From assembly GCA_024234615.1 (NCBI GenBank), contig JACKNY010000003.1, positions 496,001 through 560,000 on the forward strand: a stretch of DNA of 64,000 nucleotides, in the 5' to 3' direction. The notes beneath the pieces were generated by a model. It had not been told where the DNA came from. It ran no database searches and worked only from the letters and a program-made list of their open reading frames with translations. Position 1 is the stretch's first letter. Every line of letters begins with the position of its first letter. The position numbers and the translations under genes were made by a program. Shown here in pieces: positions 46,634-55,941 of the stretch. The stretch comes from Pseudomonadales bacterium. GTDB lineage: Bacteria > Pseudomonadota > Gammaproteobacteria > Pseudomonadales > IMCC2047.

Positions 46634-46870
46634 ATGGAACTCGCAACTGCAATTTTGTACTTGGCTGGCGGCATTCTGATGGGACTAGCTGCCCTGGGTG
46701 CTTCTGTAGGTATTGGTGTATTGGGCGGTAAATTTTTGGAAGGTGCAGCGCGTCAGCCTGAAATGATCCCAATGCTGCGTACTCAGTTGTTCATCGTAAT
46801 GGGCCTGGTTGACGCGGTACCTATGATCGGTGTTGGTATTGCGCTTTACATTCTGTTTGCGGTCGTTTAA
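46634..46870 (+). CDS. atpE: F0F1 ATP synthase subunit c
   Basis: 78-aa two-helix hairpin forming the rotor ring. The proton-binding Asp is D60 in IVMGLVDAVPMIGVG, and the polar loop is GAARQPE. The residues around D60 look proton-type, without the Gln/Glu/Ser set of Na+ rings. A GAAACGGGAG ribosome site precedes it. Confidence 0.98.
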   Translation: MELATAILYLAGGILMGLAALGASVGIGVLGGKFLEGAARQPEMIPMLRTQLFIVMGLVDAVPMIGVGIALYILFAVV

Positions 46871-46915
46871 AGCTCGGTCTTTTATGTTAAACCCAAGCGA
46901 TAAGCGAGGTGCTGT

Positions 46916-47386
46916 GTGAATATTAATGCAACTATCATAGGCCAAATGTTGACCTTTGTTGTCTTCGTTTGGTTCTGCATGAAGTTCATTTGGCCACCAC
47001 TCATTAATGTGTTGGCTGAACGAACAAAGAAAATTGCAGATGGTTTGAGCGCTGCCGATCGTGCCGAGCAGGATCTGGAATTAGCGCAGGAGAAGGCTGT
47101 TGCCCAGCTTAAAGAAGCCAAGCAACAGGCAGCAGAGATTATTGATCAGGCGCACAAACGCTCCAGTCAATTGATCGATGAAGCAAAAGGCCAGGCGCGC
47201 GAAGAAGGTGATCGCTTGCTGAAAGCAGCTCAGGCGGAGATTGAACAAGAATTCAATCGTGCGCGTGAAGAGTTGCGCGCCAAGGTGGCGGCTATTGCCG
47301 TTGCTGGCGCCGAAAAGGTATTGGGTGCTAGCGTTGATGCACAGGCGCACTCAGCGCTACTCGATAAGTTAGCAGCGGAACTATAG
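46916..47386 (+). CDS. atpF: F0F1 ATP synthase subunit b
   Basis: 156-aa peripheral-stalk protein with one N-terminal helix (about 5-28) and a long Ala/Glu/Lys-rich coiled coil (about 35-140). It begins with GTG 46916 (NINATIIGQMLTFVVFVWFC), preceded by GCGAGG. Normal length for the family. Confidence 0.96.
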   Translation: MNINATIIGQMLTFVVFVWFCMKFIWPPLINVLAERTKKIADGLSAADRAEQDLELAQEKAVAQLKEAKQQAAEIIDQAHKRSSQLIDEAKGQAREEGDRLLKAAQAEIEQEFNRAREELRAKVAAIAVAGAEKVLGASVDAQAHSALLDKLAAEL

Positions 47387-47394
47387 GTCAAGAC

Positions 47395-47931
47395 ATGGCA
47401 GAAGTTAGCACCATTGCTCGTCCCTATGCTAAAGCAGCTTTTGAGCATGCTTTAGCCGTAGGAGAACTCTCCAAGTGGTCAGAATTTCTGGCATCAGCGG
47501 CCTTGGTGTCTGCGGATGCGGAAATGAAAAGAGTGCTCGCCAGCCCCGCGCTTGGCAATGAAGAGAAAGCAGCTTTTTTTACTGATATCTGCGGTGCTGA
47601 TTTGGGTAACGAAGAGCAGAACTTTATTCGGGTTTTGGCTGAGCACAAACGTTTAGCGGTCTTGCCAGCAGTTACCGTCGCGTTTGAAGCGCTCAAAGCC
47701 AAACAAGAGCAGGCAGTTGATGTCGATGTGATTAGTGCGTTTGAACTGTCGTCGGATCAGCAAGCAATGCTAACCGAAAAGTTAAAGGGCAAGTGGCAAA
47801 AAGACATCAGTTTAAAAACACAGGTTGATCCAAGCCTAATTGGCGGTGTCATTATTCGGGCCGGAGATTTAGTCATTGATGATTCAGTGCGCGGCAAGTT
47901 GACACGTTTGGCAGAAGCGGTGAACACCTAA
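47395..47931 (+). CDS. atpH: F0F1 ATP synthase subunit delta
   Basis: 178-aa stalk protein linking F1 to subunit b. It starts STIARPYAKAAFEHA, the conserved OSCP/delta opening, and ends in the LIGGVIIRAGDLVIDDSVRGKLTRL signature. 8 nt after atpF. Confidence 0.96.
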   Translation: MAEVSTIARPYAKAAFEHALAVGELSKWSEFLASAALVSADAEMKRVLASPALGNEEKAAFFTDICGADLGNEEQNFIRVLAEHKRLAVLPAVTVAFEALKAKQEQAVDVDVISAFELSSDQQAMLTEKLKGKWQKDISLKTQVDPSLIGGVIIRAGDLVIDDSVRGKLTRLAEAVNT

Positions 47932-47967
47932 GTTCAGAAAGAATTAAAACAGGTTAAGAGGCATACC

Positions 47968-49512
47968 ATGCAACAACTGAATGCTGCAGAGATCAGTGAG
48001 ATAATCAAACAGCGTATCACCAAGGTTGATATCTCATCCGAAGCTCGCAATGAAGGCACCATTGTCAATGTATCTGATGGTGTAATCCGTATCCACGGTC
48101 TGCAAGACGTAATGTACGGGGAAATGATTGAATTCCCAGGCGGTATTTACGGTATGGCGCTTAACCTAGAGCGCGACTCCGTAGGTGCGATTGTTTTGGG
48201 TGACTATAAAAGCTTATCGGAAGGCCAGACCTGCCGTTGCACCGGTCGTATTTTGGAAGTTCCGGTGGGCCCAGAACTGGAAGGCCGCGTTGTTAATGCT
48301 CTGGGAGCACCAATTGATGGTCGTGGTCCAGTTAACGCAGCGCTCAGCGACCCCTTAGAAAAAGTAGCACCAGGTGTAATTGCGCGTAAATCGGTTGACC
48401 AACCGGTACAGACTGGCCTCAAAGTTATTGATTCCATGGTGCCAATTGGCCGTGGCCAGCGTGAATTGATTATTGGCGACCGTCAGATCGGTAAGTCAGC
48501 TGTCGCGGTTGATGCCATCATTAACCAAAAAGGCACCGGTATTAAGTGTGTTTACGTGGCAATCGGACAGAAAGCGTCTTCGGTCGCCGCGGTTGTACGC
48601 AAACTGGAAGAGCACGGTGCGATGGAACACACCATTGTGGTTGCGGCGAATGCTTCTGATCCTGCGTCCATGCAGTTCTTAGCGCCCTTTGCCGGTTGTT
48701 CGATGGGCGAGTACTATCGGGATCGTGGTCAAGATGCACTGATCATTTATGATGATTTAACCAAACAAGCCTGGGCTTATCGTCAGATTTCATTATTGTT
48801 GCGTCGTCCGCCGGGACGAGAAGCTTATCCTGGTGACGTGTTCTATTTGCACTCACGTCTATTGGAAAGAGCAGCACGGGTTAATGAAGAATATGTTGAA
48901 AAATTCACCAATGGTGAAGTAAAAGGAAAAACAGGTTCTTTAACCGCATTACCCGTTATTGAAACGCAAGCAGGTGACGTATCAGCTTTCGTACCTACCA
49001 ACGTTATTTCTATTACTGATGGCCAGATATTCCTCGAGTCCGATATGTTTAACGCGGGCGTACGCCCAGCGATGAACGCCGGTATTTCGGTATCTCGTGT
49101 AGGTGGGGCGGCGCAAACCAAGATCATGAAAAAACTGTCAGGCGGTATTCGTACCTCCTTGGCGCAGTATCGTGAATTGGCGGCGTTCTCTCAGTTTGCT
49201 TCTGATTTGGATGAAGCGACTAAGGCACAGCTCGATCATGGTGAGCGTGTTACTGAGCTGATGAAACAGAAACAATACTCTCCGCTAACTATTGCCGAGA
49301 TGGGTCTGTTGATTTATGCATCCAACGAAGGCTATTTGAAAGATATCGAAGTTGCCAAGATTGGTGATTTCGAAAGCGCTTTGCTTTCCTATGCTCAAGG
49401 CCAGTACGGTGAGCTGTTAAGCGAAATTGTTGCTAGCGGTGATTGGAATGACCAAATCGAAGCCAAGTTTAAAGAGTGCCTCGATAAGTTTAAGTCGACA
49501 CAAACCTGGTAA
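47968..49512 (+). CDS. atpA: F0F1 ATP synthase subunit alpha
   Basis: 514-aa regulatory nucleotide-binding subunit of the alpha3beta3 head. The P-loop is GDRQIGKSA near residue 170; the signature PAMNAGISVSRVG is near 370. The N-terminus QLNAAEISEIIKQRI is typical. Length equals the enterobacterial subunit within a residue. Confidence 0.98.
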   Translation: MQQLNAAEISEIIKQRITKVDISSEARNEGTIVNVSDGVIRIHGLQDVMYGEMIEFPGGIYGMALNLERDSVGAIVLGDYKSLSEGQTCRCTGRILEVPVGPELEGRVVNALGAPIDGRGPVNAALSDPLEKVAPGVIARKSVDQPVQTGLKVIDSMVPIGRGQRELIIGDRQIGKSAVAVDAIINQKGTGIKCVYVAIGQKASSVAAVVRKLEEHGAMEHTIVVAANASDPASMQFLAPFAGCSMGEYYRDRGQDALIIYDDLTKQAWAYRQISLLLRRPPGREAYPGDVFYLHSRLLERAARVNEEYVEKFTNGEVKGKTGSLTALPVIETQAGDVSAFVPTNVISITDGQIFLESDMFNAGVRPAMNAGISVSRVGGAAQTKIMKKLSGGIRTSLAQYRELAAFSQFASDLDEATKAQLDHGERVTELMKQKQYSPLTIAEMGLLIYASNEGYLKDIEVAKIGDFESALLSYAQGQYGELLSEIVASGDWNDQIEAKFKECLDKFKSTQTW

Positions 49513-49570
49513 GCAGAGAATTAAGCCAACTATTTTGTTAACTACTAATACTGGGATACTGAGATAACTC

Positions 49571-50431
49571 ATGGCAGCCGGAAAAGAAATCCGCACGCAG
49601 ATTGCGAGTATTAAAGGTACGCAAAAAATTACCAGCGCGATGGAGTTGGTCGCCGCGAGTAAAATGCGAAAAGCTCAGGAACGGATGGGCCTTGGTCGAC
49701 CTTATGCCGACCGTATCCGCAGCGTGGTCAGTCACTTAGCGAAAGCGACGTCAGAGTTTCGCCATCAGTATATGGAAGAGCGTGAAGTTAAGCGGGTCGG
49801 TTATGTGGTGATATCGACTGATCGCGGTCTCTGCGGTGGTTTGAATATCAACCTGTTTAAAGCAGCGCTGCGCTCCATGAAAGAGTGGAACGATAAAGCG
49901 GTAGAGGTTGATCTGTGTTTAATCGGCGCCAAATCAGTCAGTTTTTTCAAAAGCGTGGGTGGTAATGTCGTTGCCGCAAAAACGCATTTAGGTGATGAGT
50001 TTTCCGCAGCTGATTTGATCGGTGCGATTAAGGTCATGCTGGATGCCTTTGAGCAAGGCCGTATCGACAAACTTCTGTTGGTTTACAACCGCTTTGTTAA
50101 TACCATGACGCAAGAGCCGCGCGTTGAGCAGTTATTGCCATTAAAAGCGGATGAAGATGAAGGGTTAGCGCATCATTGGGATTATATTTATGAGCCGGAT
50201 GATGCCGAGTTGCTCGAAGGCCTGTTAACGCGTTATATCGAATCACAGGTTTATCAGGGCTTGGTTGAAAATAATGCCTGTGAGCAAGCAGCGCGAATGA
50301 TTGCGATGAAGAGTGCCACCGATAATGCGGGTGACTTGATCGATAATTTACAGCTAATTTATAACAAAGCGCGACAAGCATCCATTACCCAGGAGTTGTC
50401 AGAAATTGTGAGTGGTGCCGCTGCGGTGTAG
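49571..50431 (+). CDS. atpG: F0F1 ATP synthase subunit gamma
   Basis: 286-aa rotor shaft. N-terminal coiled coil (GKEIRTQIASIKGTQKITSA, residues 4-23), central STDRGLCGGLN, and C-terminal ARMIAMKSATDNAGDLI with the conserved helix that rotates in the head. Lies between atpA and atpD as usual. Confidence 0.97.
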   Translation: MAAGKEIRTQIASIKGTQKITSAMELVAASKMRKAQERMGLGRPYADRIRSVVSHLAKATSEFRHQYMEEREVKRVGYVVISTDRGLCGGLNINLFKAALRSMKEWNDKAVEVDLCLIGAKSVSFFKSVGGNVVAAKTHLGDEFSAADLIGAIKVMLDAFEQGRIDKLLLVYNRFVNTMTQEPRVEQLLPLKADEDEGLAHHWDYIYEPDDAELLEGLLTRYIESQVYQGLVENNACEQAARMIAMKSATDNAGDLIDNLQLIYNKARQASITQELSEIVSGAAAV

Positions 50432-50526
50432 CAAGCGGTGGCTGGACTGCGTTTGGCATAATTAAGAATTTTTATTTTACCGGGGTGGATTAAATGCTGA
50501 CCCCAATAAGACAAGAGGAATCCGAA

Positions 50527-51930
50527 ATGAGTAGCGGACGTATTGTACAGATCATTGGCGCGGTTATTGACGTGGAATTCCCACGTGACGCACTGCCCAA
50601 GGTTTACGACGCTTTGAAGGTGACAGAAAAAGGTTTAACCCTTGAGGTGCAGCAGCAGTTAGGCGACGGAATTGTCAGAACGATTGCGATGGGTTCTTCG
50701 GAAGGTATTAGCCGTGGTTTGTCAGTGGAGAGCACCAACGCCCCTGTTTCAGTGCCGGTGGGTATCGAAACCTTAGGGCGTATTATGGACGTTTTGGGCG
50801 AGCCGATTGATGAATGTGGTCCGATTGGTGAAAAAGAGCGCATGCCCATTCACCGCAATGCACCGACCTATGAGGAGCTAGCCGCTTCGGAAGAATTATT
50901 GGAAACCGGTATTAAAGTAATCGACCTGGTTTGCCCGTTCGCTAAGGGTGGTAAAGTCGGATTGTTTGGCGGTGCGGGTGTGGGTAAGACCGTCAACATG
51001 ATGGAGCTGATTAACAATATTGCAACTGAGCACTCCGGTTTGTCGGTATTTGCCGGTGTTGGAGAGCGTACTCGTGAAGGCAACGACTTCTATCATGAAA
51101 TGCAGGAATCAAAGGTTGTTGACGTCAAAGACTTCACTAAATCAAAAGTGGCAATGGTTTATGGTCAGATGAATGAACCGCCTGGTAACCGTTTACGTGT
51201 AGCGCTAACGGGTTTAACGATGGCGGAAAAATTCCGTGACGAAGGTCGAGATGTATTACTTTTTATCGACAATATCTATCGTTACACCTTGGCTGGGACG
51301 GAAGTATCAGCGTTGCTAGGCCGTATGCCTTCGGCGGTAGGTTATCAGCCAACGCTAGCGGAAGAGATGGGTGTATTGCAGGAGCGTATTACTTCCACTA
51401 AAACTGGCTCTATCACCTCTATTCAGGCGGTCTATGTACCGGCGGATGATTTGACTGACCCCTCTCCGGCTACTACTTTCGCGCACCTTGACTCTACTGT
51501 TGTGTTGTCGCGTGACATCGCCTCTAAAGGTATTTATCCCGCGGTGGATCCATTGGATTCTACATCGCGCCAACTCGACCCGTTAATTATTGGTCAAGAG
51601 CATTATGACGTGGCGCGGGGTGTGCAATCAGTGTTACAGCGTTATAAAGAGCTGAAAGATATTATTGCGATCCTGGGTATGGATGAATTATCTGAAGAAG
51701 ATAAGATGTCTGTAGCACGGGCGCGTAAAATCGAGCGCTTCTTGTCACAACCCTTCCATGTGGCGGAAGTATTTACCGGCTCACCAGGCAAGTACGTGTC
51801 ACTGAAAGAGACTATTCGCGGCTTTAAAGCCATTTTGGAAGGTGAGTATGATCACCTGCCGGAACAGGCTTTTTATATGGCGGGTGGTATCGAAGAAGTT
51901 ATCGAGAAAGCAGCAAAAATGAAAGGCTAA
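50527..51930 (+). CDS. atpD: F0F1 ATP synthase subunit beta
   Basis: 467-aa catalytic subunit. Walker A is GGAGVGKTV near residue 151, and the DELSEED loop is present (GMDELSEEDKMS). ATG 50527 is preferred to the upstream ATG 50494: it follows GAGGAA and yields the usual MSSGRIVQIIGAVIDVEFP. Confidence 0.98.
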   Translation: MSSGRIVQIIGAVIDVEFPRDALPKVYDALKVTEKGLTLEVQQQLGDGIVRTIAMGSSEGISRGLSVESTNAPVSVPVGIETLGRIMDVLGEPIDECGPIGEKERMPIHRNAPTYEELAASEELLETGIKVIDLVCPFAKGGKVGLFGGAGVGKTVNMMELINNIATEHSGLSVFAGVGERTREGNDFYHEMQESKVVDVKDFTKSKVAMVYGQMNEPPGNRLRVALTGLTMAEKFRDEGRDVLLFIDNIYRYTLAGTEVSALLGRMPSAVGYQPTLAEEMGVLQERITSTKTGSITSIQAVYVPADDLTDPSPATTFAHLDSTVVLSRDIASKGIYPAVDPLDSTSRQLDPLIIGQEHYDVARGVQSVLQRYKELKDIIAILGMDELSEEDKMSVARARKIERFLSQPFHVAEVFTGSPGKYVSLKETIRGFKAILEGEYDHLPEQAFYMAGGIEEVIEKAAKMKG

Positions 51931-51982
51931 AGCCAACCGATTGATTTGGAAGGCATTCTCAGTTTGAAAAGGTTTAAAAGGT

Positions 51983-52408
51983 ATGGCAATGACAGTCCAT
52001 TGCGACATCGTTAGCGCAGAAGAAAAAATCTTCTCTGGCTTGGTGGAAATGGTGATAGCAGCCGGAGCACTCGGCGATTTAGGTATAGCTCCAGGGCATG
52101 CTCCGCTGTTGACCCAGCTTAAGCCTGGGCCGGTACGATTGATCCTTGCCAATGGCGAAGAAGAAATTTTCTACGCCTCTGGAGGCTATCTGGAAGTGCA
52201 GCCCTCGTTGGTTACCATTCTGGCGGACACCGCGTTGCGTGCGCATGATATGAATGAAGCATCTGCATTGGAAGCAAAAAAGCAGGCCGAGCAAATGATG
52301 ACAGATCAAAGTGCCGATATTGATCATGCTTATGCGGCCTCACAACTAGCGGAAGCGGCAGCGCAGTTACGCACACTTTCTCGTATTCGTAAGAAGATGG
52401 GCAAATAA
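51983..52408 (+). CDS. atpC: F0F1 ATP synthase subunit epsilon
   Basis: 141-aa central-stalk subunit, N-terminal beta-sandwich (TVHCDIVSAEEKIFSG, IAPGHAPLLTQLKPG) and C-terminal helical hairpin (AEAAAQLRTLSRIRKKMGK). Last gene of the operon, ending shortly before a strong terminator. Confidence 0.96.
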   Translation: MAMTVHCDIVSAEEKIFSGLVEMVIAAGALGDLGIAPGHAPLLTQLKPGPVRLILANGEEEIFYASGGYLEVQPSLVTILADTALRAHDMNEASALEAKKQAEQMMTDQSADIDHAYAASQLAEAAAQLRTLSRIRKKMGK

Positions 52409-52437
52409 TCTGCAAGCGAGCATTTCAGCAAGCTAAG

Positions 52438-52463
52438 AAAGGCAGCCGAAGCTGCCTTTTTTT
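52438..52463 (+). terminator. rho-independent terminator of the atp operon
   Basis: AAAGGCAGC (52438-52446) pairs with GCTGCCTTT (52451-52459) around a CGAA tetraloop; the T-run extends to 52463. It is 30 bp past atpC. Confidence 0.9.
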
Positions 52464-52571
52464 ATGGATTTTTAGACGAATTGAACAATAATGTATCAAA
52501 GGCGTTTGTTTCCCAATGTATTTACTTCAAATCAGCTCAATTAGGTTATAAACAGGGAGTATTAATAAAAA

Positions 52572-53936
52572 ATGAATTTAGAGGTGGTGATTCTTGCAGC
52601 GGGCCAAGGCACCCGTATGAAGTCAAAATTGCCAAAGGTATTGCACCACTTAGCGGGCAAATCCCTGTTGTCGCATGTGATTTGCAATGCTCAGGAATTG
52701 GGCGCAGCGGCGATACATGTTGTCGTTGGTCATGGCGCGGAACTAGTTAAAGACAGCACTGCCACCAACAACCTGAATTGGGTGATACAAGAGCAGCAAC
52801 TAGGGACAGGGCATGCTGTGGCTCAGGCTATGACATCTATTGGTGAAGACAGTACAGTCTTGGTGCTCTATGGCGACGTACCCCTTACTTCGGCACAAAC
52901 ACTCACTGATTTATTACAAAAAGTCGACGCACGCAGTATGGCGTTATTAACAGTCAAACTGGCTGATCCCAGCGGCTATGGTCGAATAATTAGAGATGCG
53001 GCAGGTCAAGTTAAGGCGATTATTGAAGAAAAGGACGCCACCGCTGAGCAGCGACGAATTAACGAAGGCAATACGGGCATCCTAGCTGTATCAAGTCGCA
53101 AACTAAAAAAGTGGTTGCCGCGACTTTCCACCAATAACGCACAGGCGGAGTATTATTTAACCGATACTATCGCGATGGCTGTTGCAGAAGATATGCAGAT
53201 AAACGCTGTGACAGCGCAAACGGAACAGGAAGTCCAGGGCATCAACAGCCGTCAGCAGTTAGCCGACCTGGAGCGTTGGTATCAAAAACAACTGGCAAAC
53301 CAATTAATGGCACAGGGAGTTACGCTAGCCGATCCTGCGCGCCTCGATATTCGCGGAGAGGTGTCGGTTGGACCGGATATATTCATCGATGCCAATGTGT
53401 TGCTGGAAGGTAGTGTTAGTATTGGTGAAGGTAGCCGTATTGGGCCTAATGTCGTGATTAAAAATGCGGTGATTGGTGCCGGAGTAAATATTTTTGCTAA
53501 TTCTGTGATTGAAAACGCCGAAATAGGATCTGGTTGTCAGATTGGGCCCTTTGCCCGCCTACGCCCCGGAACCCGCTTAGCCCAAGGCGCAAAAATTGGT
53601 AATTTTGTTGAGACCAAGAATGCTTTTATCGGTGTCGGTAGCAAGGTGAGCCATCTGAGTTACGTCGGTGACGCTGAACTTGGTAAAGAGGTTAACATTG
53701 GTGCTGGCACTATTACCTGTAACTATGACGGTGCTAACAAGTTTAAAACAGAAATTGGTAATGGCGTATTTGTTGGTTCAAACACCGCTCTGGTGGCACC
53801 GATAAAAATTGGTGAAAACGCAACCATTGGTGCGGGCTCAACGTTATCCAGGGATGTTGAACCCAACACACTGGTCGTTGCTAGAGCCATAACCCGAGTA
53901 ATCGAAGGTTGGCGACGACCAACCAAGAAAAAGTAG
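52572..53936 (+). CDS. glmU: bifunctional GlmU: UDP-GlcNAc pyrophosphorylase / GlcN-1-P acetyltransferase
   Basis: 454-aa enzyme making UDP-GlcNAc for peptidoglycan and LPS. N-terminal nucleotidyltransferase motif LAAGQGTRMKSKLPKVL (residues 8-24) and YGDVPLT; C-terminal left-handed beta-helix from about 250 with hexapeptide repeats (IGPNVVIKNAVIGAG, IGPFARLRPG) and the acetyl-CoA site GAGTITCNYDG. Located 26 nt before glmS, with which it supplies the same pathway. Confidence 0.97.
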   Translation: MNLEVVILAAGQGTRMKSKLPKVLHHLAGKSLLSHVICNAQELGAAAIHVVVGHGAELVKDSTATNNLNWVIQEQQLGTGHAVAQAMTSIGEDSTVLVLYGDVPLTSAQTLTDLLQKVDARSMALLTVKLADPSGYGRIIRDAAGQVKAIIEEKDATAEQRRINEGNTGILAVSSRKLKKWLPRLSTNNAQAEYYLTDTIAMAVAEDMQINAVTAQTEQEVQGINSRQQLADLERWYQKQLANQLMAQGVTLADPARLDIRGEVSVGPDIFIDANVLLEGSVSIGEGSRIGPNVVIKNAVIGAGVNIFANSVIENAEIGSGCQIGPFARLRPGTRLAQGAKIGNFVETKNAFIGVGSKVSHLSYVGDAELGKEVNIGAGTITCNYDGANKFKTEIGNGVFVGSNTALVAPIKIGENATIGAGSTLSRDVEPNTLVVARAITRVIEGWRRPTKKK

Positions 53937-53962
53937 CCCGTTAAACTCAGGATGATTAGATT

Positions 53963-55798
53963 ATGTGTGGAATTGTAGGCGCGATCTCGATGCGCGATGT
54001 GACAGGTATTTTGCTTGAAGGATTAAAAAGGCTCGAATATCGTGGCTATGATTCTGCGGGTATGGCAGTTGTTGCGGCGGGTAACTCGCATTTTGAACGT
54101 GTACGTAGGAAAGGAAAAGTACAGGAATTAGCCGCTGCAATTGCAGCGGAGAAACTAGCTGGCGTATTAGGGGTTGCTCATACTCGCTGGGCGACCCACG
54201 GCGTGCCGAGTGAGCCGAATGCGCATCCGCATGTTTCGAGCGAGCGTATTGCGCTGGTGCATAACGGTATTATTGAGAACCATGAGCAGTTACGCCAAGA
54301 ATTGAGTGGTGCAGGTTATCAGTTTACTTCAGAAACGGATACCGAAGTGGTCGCTCACTTAATTCACCAGTACTGTGAAAGCGGCGCTTCCCTTCTAGAG
54401 GCCGTGCAACAGGCGGTTAAAAGGTTAGAGGGTGCGTTTGCTTTAGGTGTTATCGATACGCAACAACCGGATAGATTGGTTGCTGCACGCAGTGGTAGTC
54501 CTTTGGTGGTCGGTGTTGGTATCGGCGAAAATTTTATCGCATCAGATCAACTGGCTCTGTTGCAAGTAACTGACCGATTCATGTTTCTGGAAGAGGGTGA
54601 CTTTGTTGAATTAACCTGCGAAGGTATTCAAGTTTTTGATGGTGAAGGAAATGAAATCCAGCGTGCAAAGCATCGTTTTGAGCACCATGTCGACGCCGCA
54701 GACAAAGGCTCTTATCGACACTACATGCTCAAAGAAATTTTCGAACAGCCAGAGGTAGTAGCCGCCACGTTGACCGGACGCATTACCAAAAGCCAAGTTT
54801 TAGAGCAAACGCTCGGTGCAGCGGCAAAAGATATTTTAGACCAAGTAAAAGCGGTGCAGATTATTGCCTGCGGCACTAGCTATCACGCGGGTTTAGTCGC
54901 ACGCTATTGGATTGAAGACCTAGTTGGCTTGCCTTGCAATGTCGAGGTTGCCAGCGAGTATCGATACCGCAAGACCGTAGTGACACCGGGCACCTTATTT
55001 ATCACTATATCCCAATCGGGTGAAACGGCTGATACCCTAGCGGCTCTGCGTATGGCCAAAGATAAAGGCTATTTGGCAACCTTGGGTATTTGTAATGTTG
55101 GCACCAGCACACTGGTGCGCGAATCCGATTTAGTGATGCTAACGCAGGCTGGCCCAGAGATAGGTGTGGCCTCAACTAAAGCCTTTACTACTCAGTTGGT
55201 AGCTTTGTTACTGGTAACCTTAATGTTAGCGCGTCGACACGGGCTAGCACCGGAGCGTGAGCAGCAAATTGTTACAGCACTGCATCAATTGCCATCTTTG
55301 CTAAAACAAGCCTTAACACTTGATCCAAAAATTAAAGTTATCTCCGAACAATTTGCTGATAAACACCACGCACTCTTTTTGGGCCGTGGAGCCATGTATC
55401 CGGTGGCGATGGAAGGGGCGCTTAAACTCAAGGAAATTTCCTACATACATGCTGAAGCTTACCCGGCGGGTGAACTCAAGCACGGACCGCTGGCCTTGGT
55501 AGACAGTGATATGCCGGTCATCACAGTAGCGCCAAATAACGAACTATTAGATAAGTTAAAATCCAATTTACAGGAAGTCAAAGCGCGCGGAGGTGTGCTT
55601 TATGTTTTTGCAGATCGTGACGCGGCGGTGAATGAGGCGGACGAGAATCGCGTGCTGATCTTACCACCGGTCGACGACATCTTAGAACCGATTCTTTATA
55701 CCGTACCTTTGCAGCTGCTGTCCTATCATGTTGCCGTATTGAAAGGTACTGATGTTGATCAACCGCGTAATTTGGCGAAGTCAGTTACGGTGGAGTAG
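53963..55798 (+). CDS. glmS: glutamine-fructose-6-phosphate aminotransferase (isomerising)
   Basis: 611-aa first enzyme of the hexosamine pathway. The N-terminal nucleophile is Cys2 (MCGIVGAI); the glutaminase half has THGVPSEPNAHPH and EGAFALG. Two SIS domains follow (CGTSYHAG, SQSGETADTL, MYPVAMEGALKLKEISY). The C-terminus LAKSVTVE is the conserved sequence whose codons form the TnsD target of Tn7. A Tn7-like end follows 25 bp after its stop. Confidence 0.98.
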   Translation: MCGIVGAISMRDVTGILLEGLKRLEYRGYDSAGMAVVAAGNSHFERVRRKGKVQELAAAIAAEKLAGVLGVAHTRWATHGVPSEPNAHPHVSSERIALVHNGIIENHEQLRQELSGAGYQFTSETDTEVVAHLIHQYCESGASLLEAVQQAVKRLEGAFALGVIDTQQPDRLVAARSGSPLVVGVGIGENFIASDQLALLQVTDRFMFLEEGDFVELTCEGIQVFDGEGNEIQRAKHRFEHHVDAADKGSYRHYMLKEIFEQPEVVAATLTGRITKSQVLEQTLGAAAKDILDQVKAVQIIACGTSYHAGLVARYWIEDLVGLPCNVEVASEYRYRKTVVTPGTLFITISQSGETADTLAALRMAKDKGYLATLGICNVGTSTLVRESDLVMLTQAGPEIGVASTKAFTTQLVALLLVTLMLARRHGLAPEREQQIVTALHQLPSLLKQALTLDPKIKVISEQFADKHHALFLGRGAMYPVAMEGALKLKEISYIHAEAYPAGELKHGPLALVDSDMPVITVAPNNELLDKLKSNLQEVKARGGVLYVFADRDAAVNEADENRVLILPPVDDILEPILYTVPLQLLSYHVAVLKGTDVDQPRNLAKSVTVE

Positions 55799-55823
55799 GG
55801 GCGTGTATTTGTGGACAAATAAT
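55756..55823 (+). other. attTn7: attTn7-type attachment site (3' glmS to transposon end)
   Basis: The last codons of glmS (55763-55798) match the known Tn7 TnsD-binding region of E. coli glmS at the protein level and largely at the base level. The transposon end begins 26 bases past the stop. The five bases before it, ATAAT (55819-55823), are the candidate target-site duplication; the matching copy at a left end is not present in this window. Confidence 0.7.
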
Positions 55824-55888
55824 TGTGGAAGAATAATAAAGTATCATACTAATAATAAAGTATCATACTTATAATAAAGTATCATACT
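55824..55888 (+). repeat. Tn7-like right end with three abutting 19-bp TnsB-type sites
   Basis: TGTGG at 55824-55828 is followed by AATAATAAAGTATCATACT at 55832-55850 and 55851-55869, and a third copy with one change (T for the first A) at 55870-55888. From TGTGG onward the first 27 bases align without gap to the Tn7 end: TGTGG, AATAAAGT and the closing ACT coincide. Sites lying head-to-tail with no spacing are typical of the Tn7 right end. Confidence 0.85.
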
Positions 55889-55941
55889 ACTGATTATTTG
55901 GGCTATGCTTAATATTTAGTCATAGCACGGATACCATTAGG

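Noticed and set aside
50580..50592. CCCACGTGACG in atpD as a third parS
   Set aside because: Only the central CACGTG matches; both outer arms of the parS palindrome are missing.
55810..55828. A second TGTGG at 55810-55814 as the transposon end
   Set aside because: It is only 12 bases after the glmS stop and does not line up with the Tn7 end sequence. The TGTGG at 55824 aligns without gaps and gives the classical 21-25 base duplication position.
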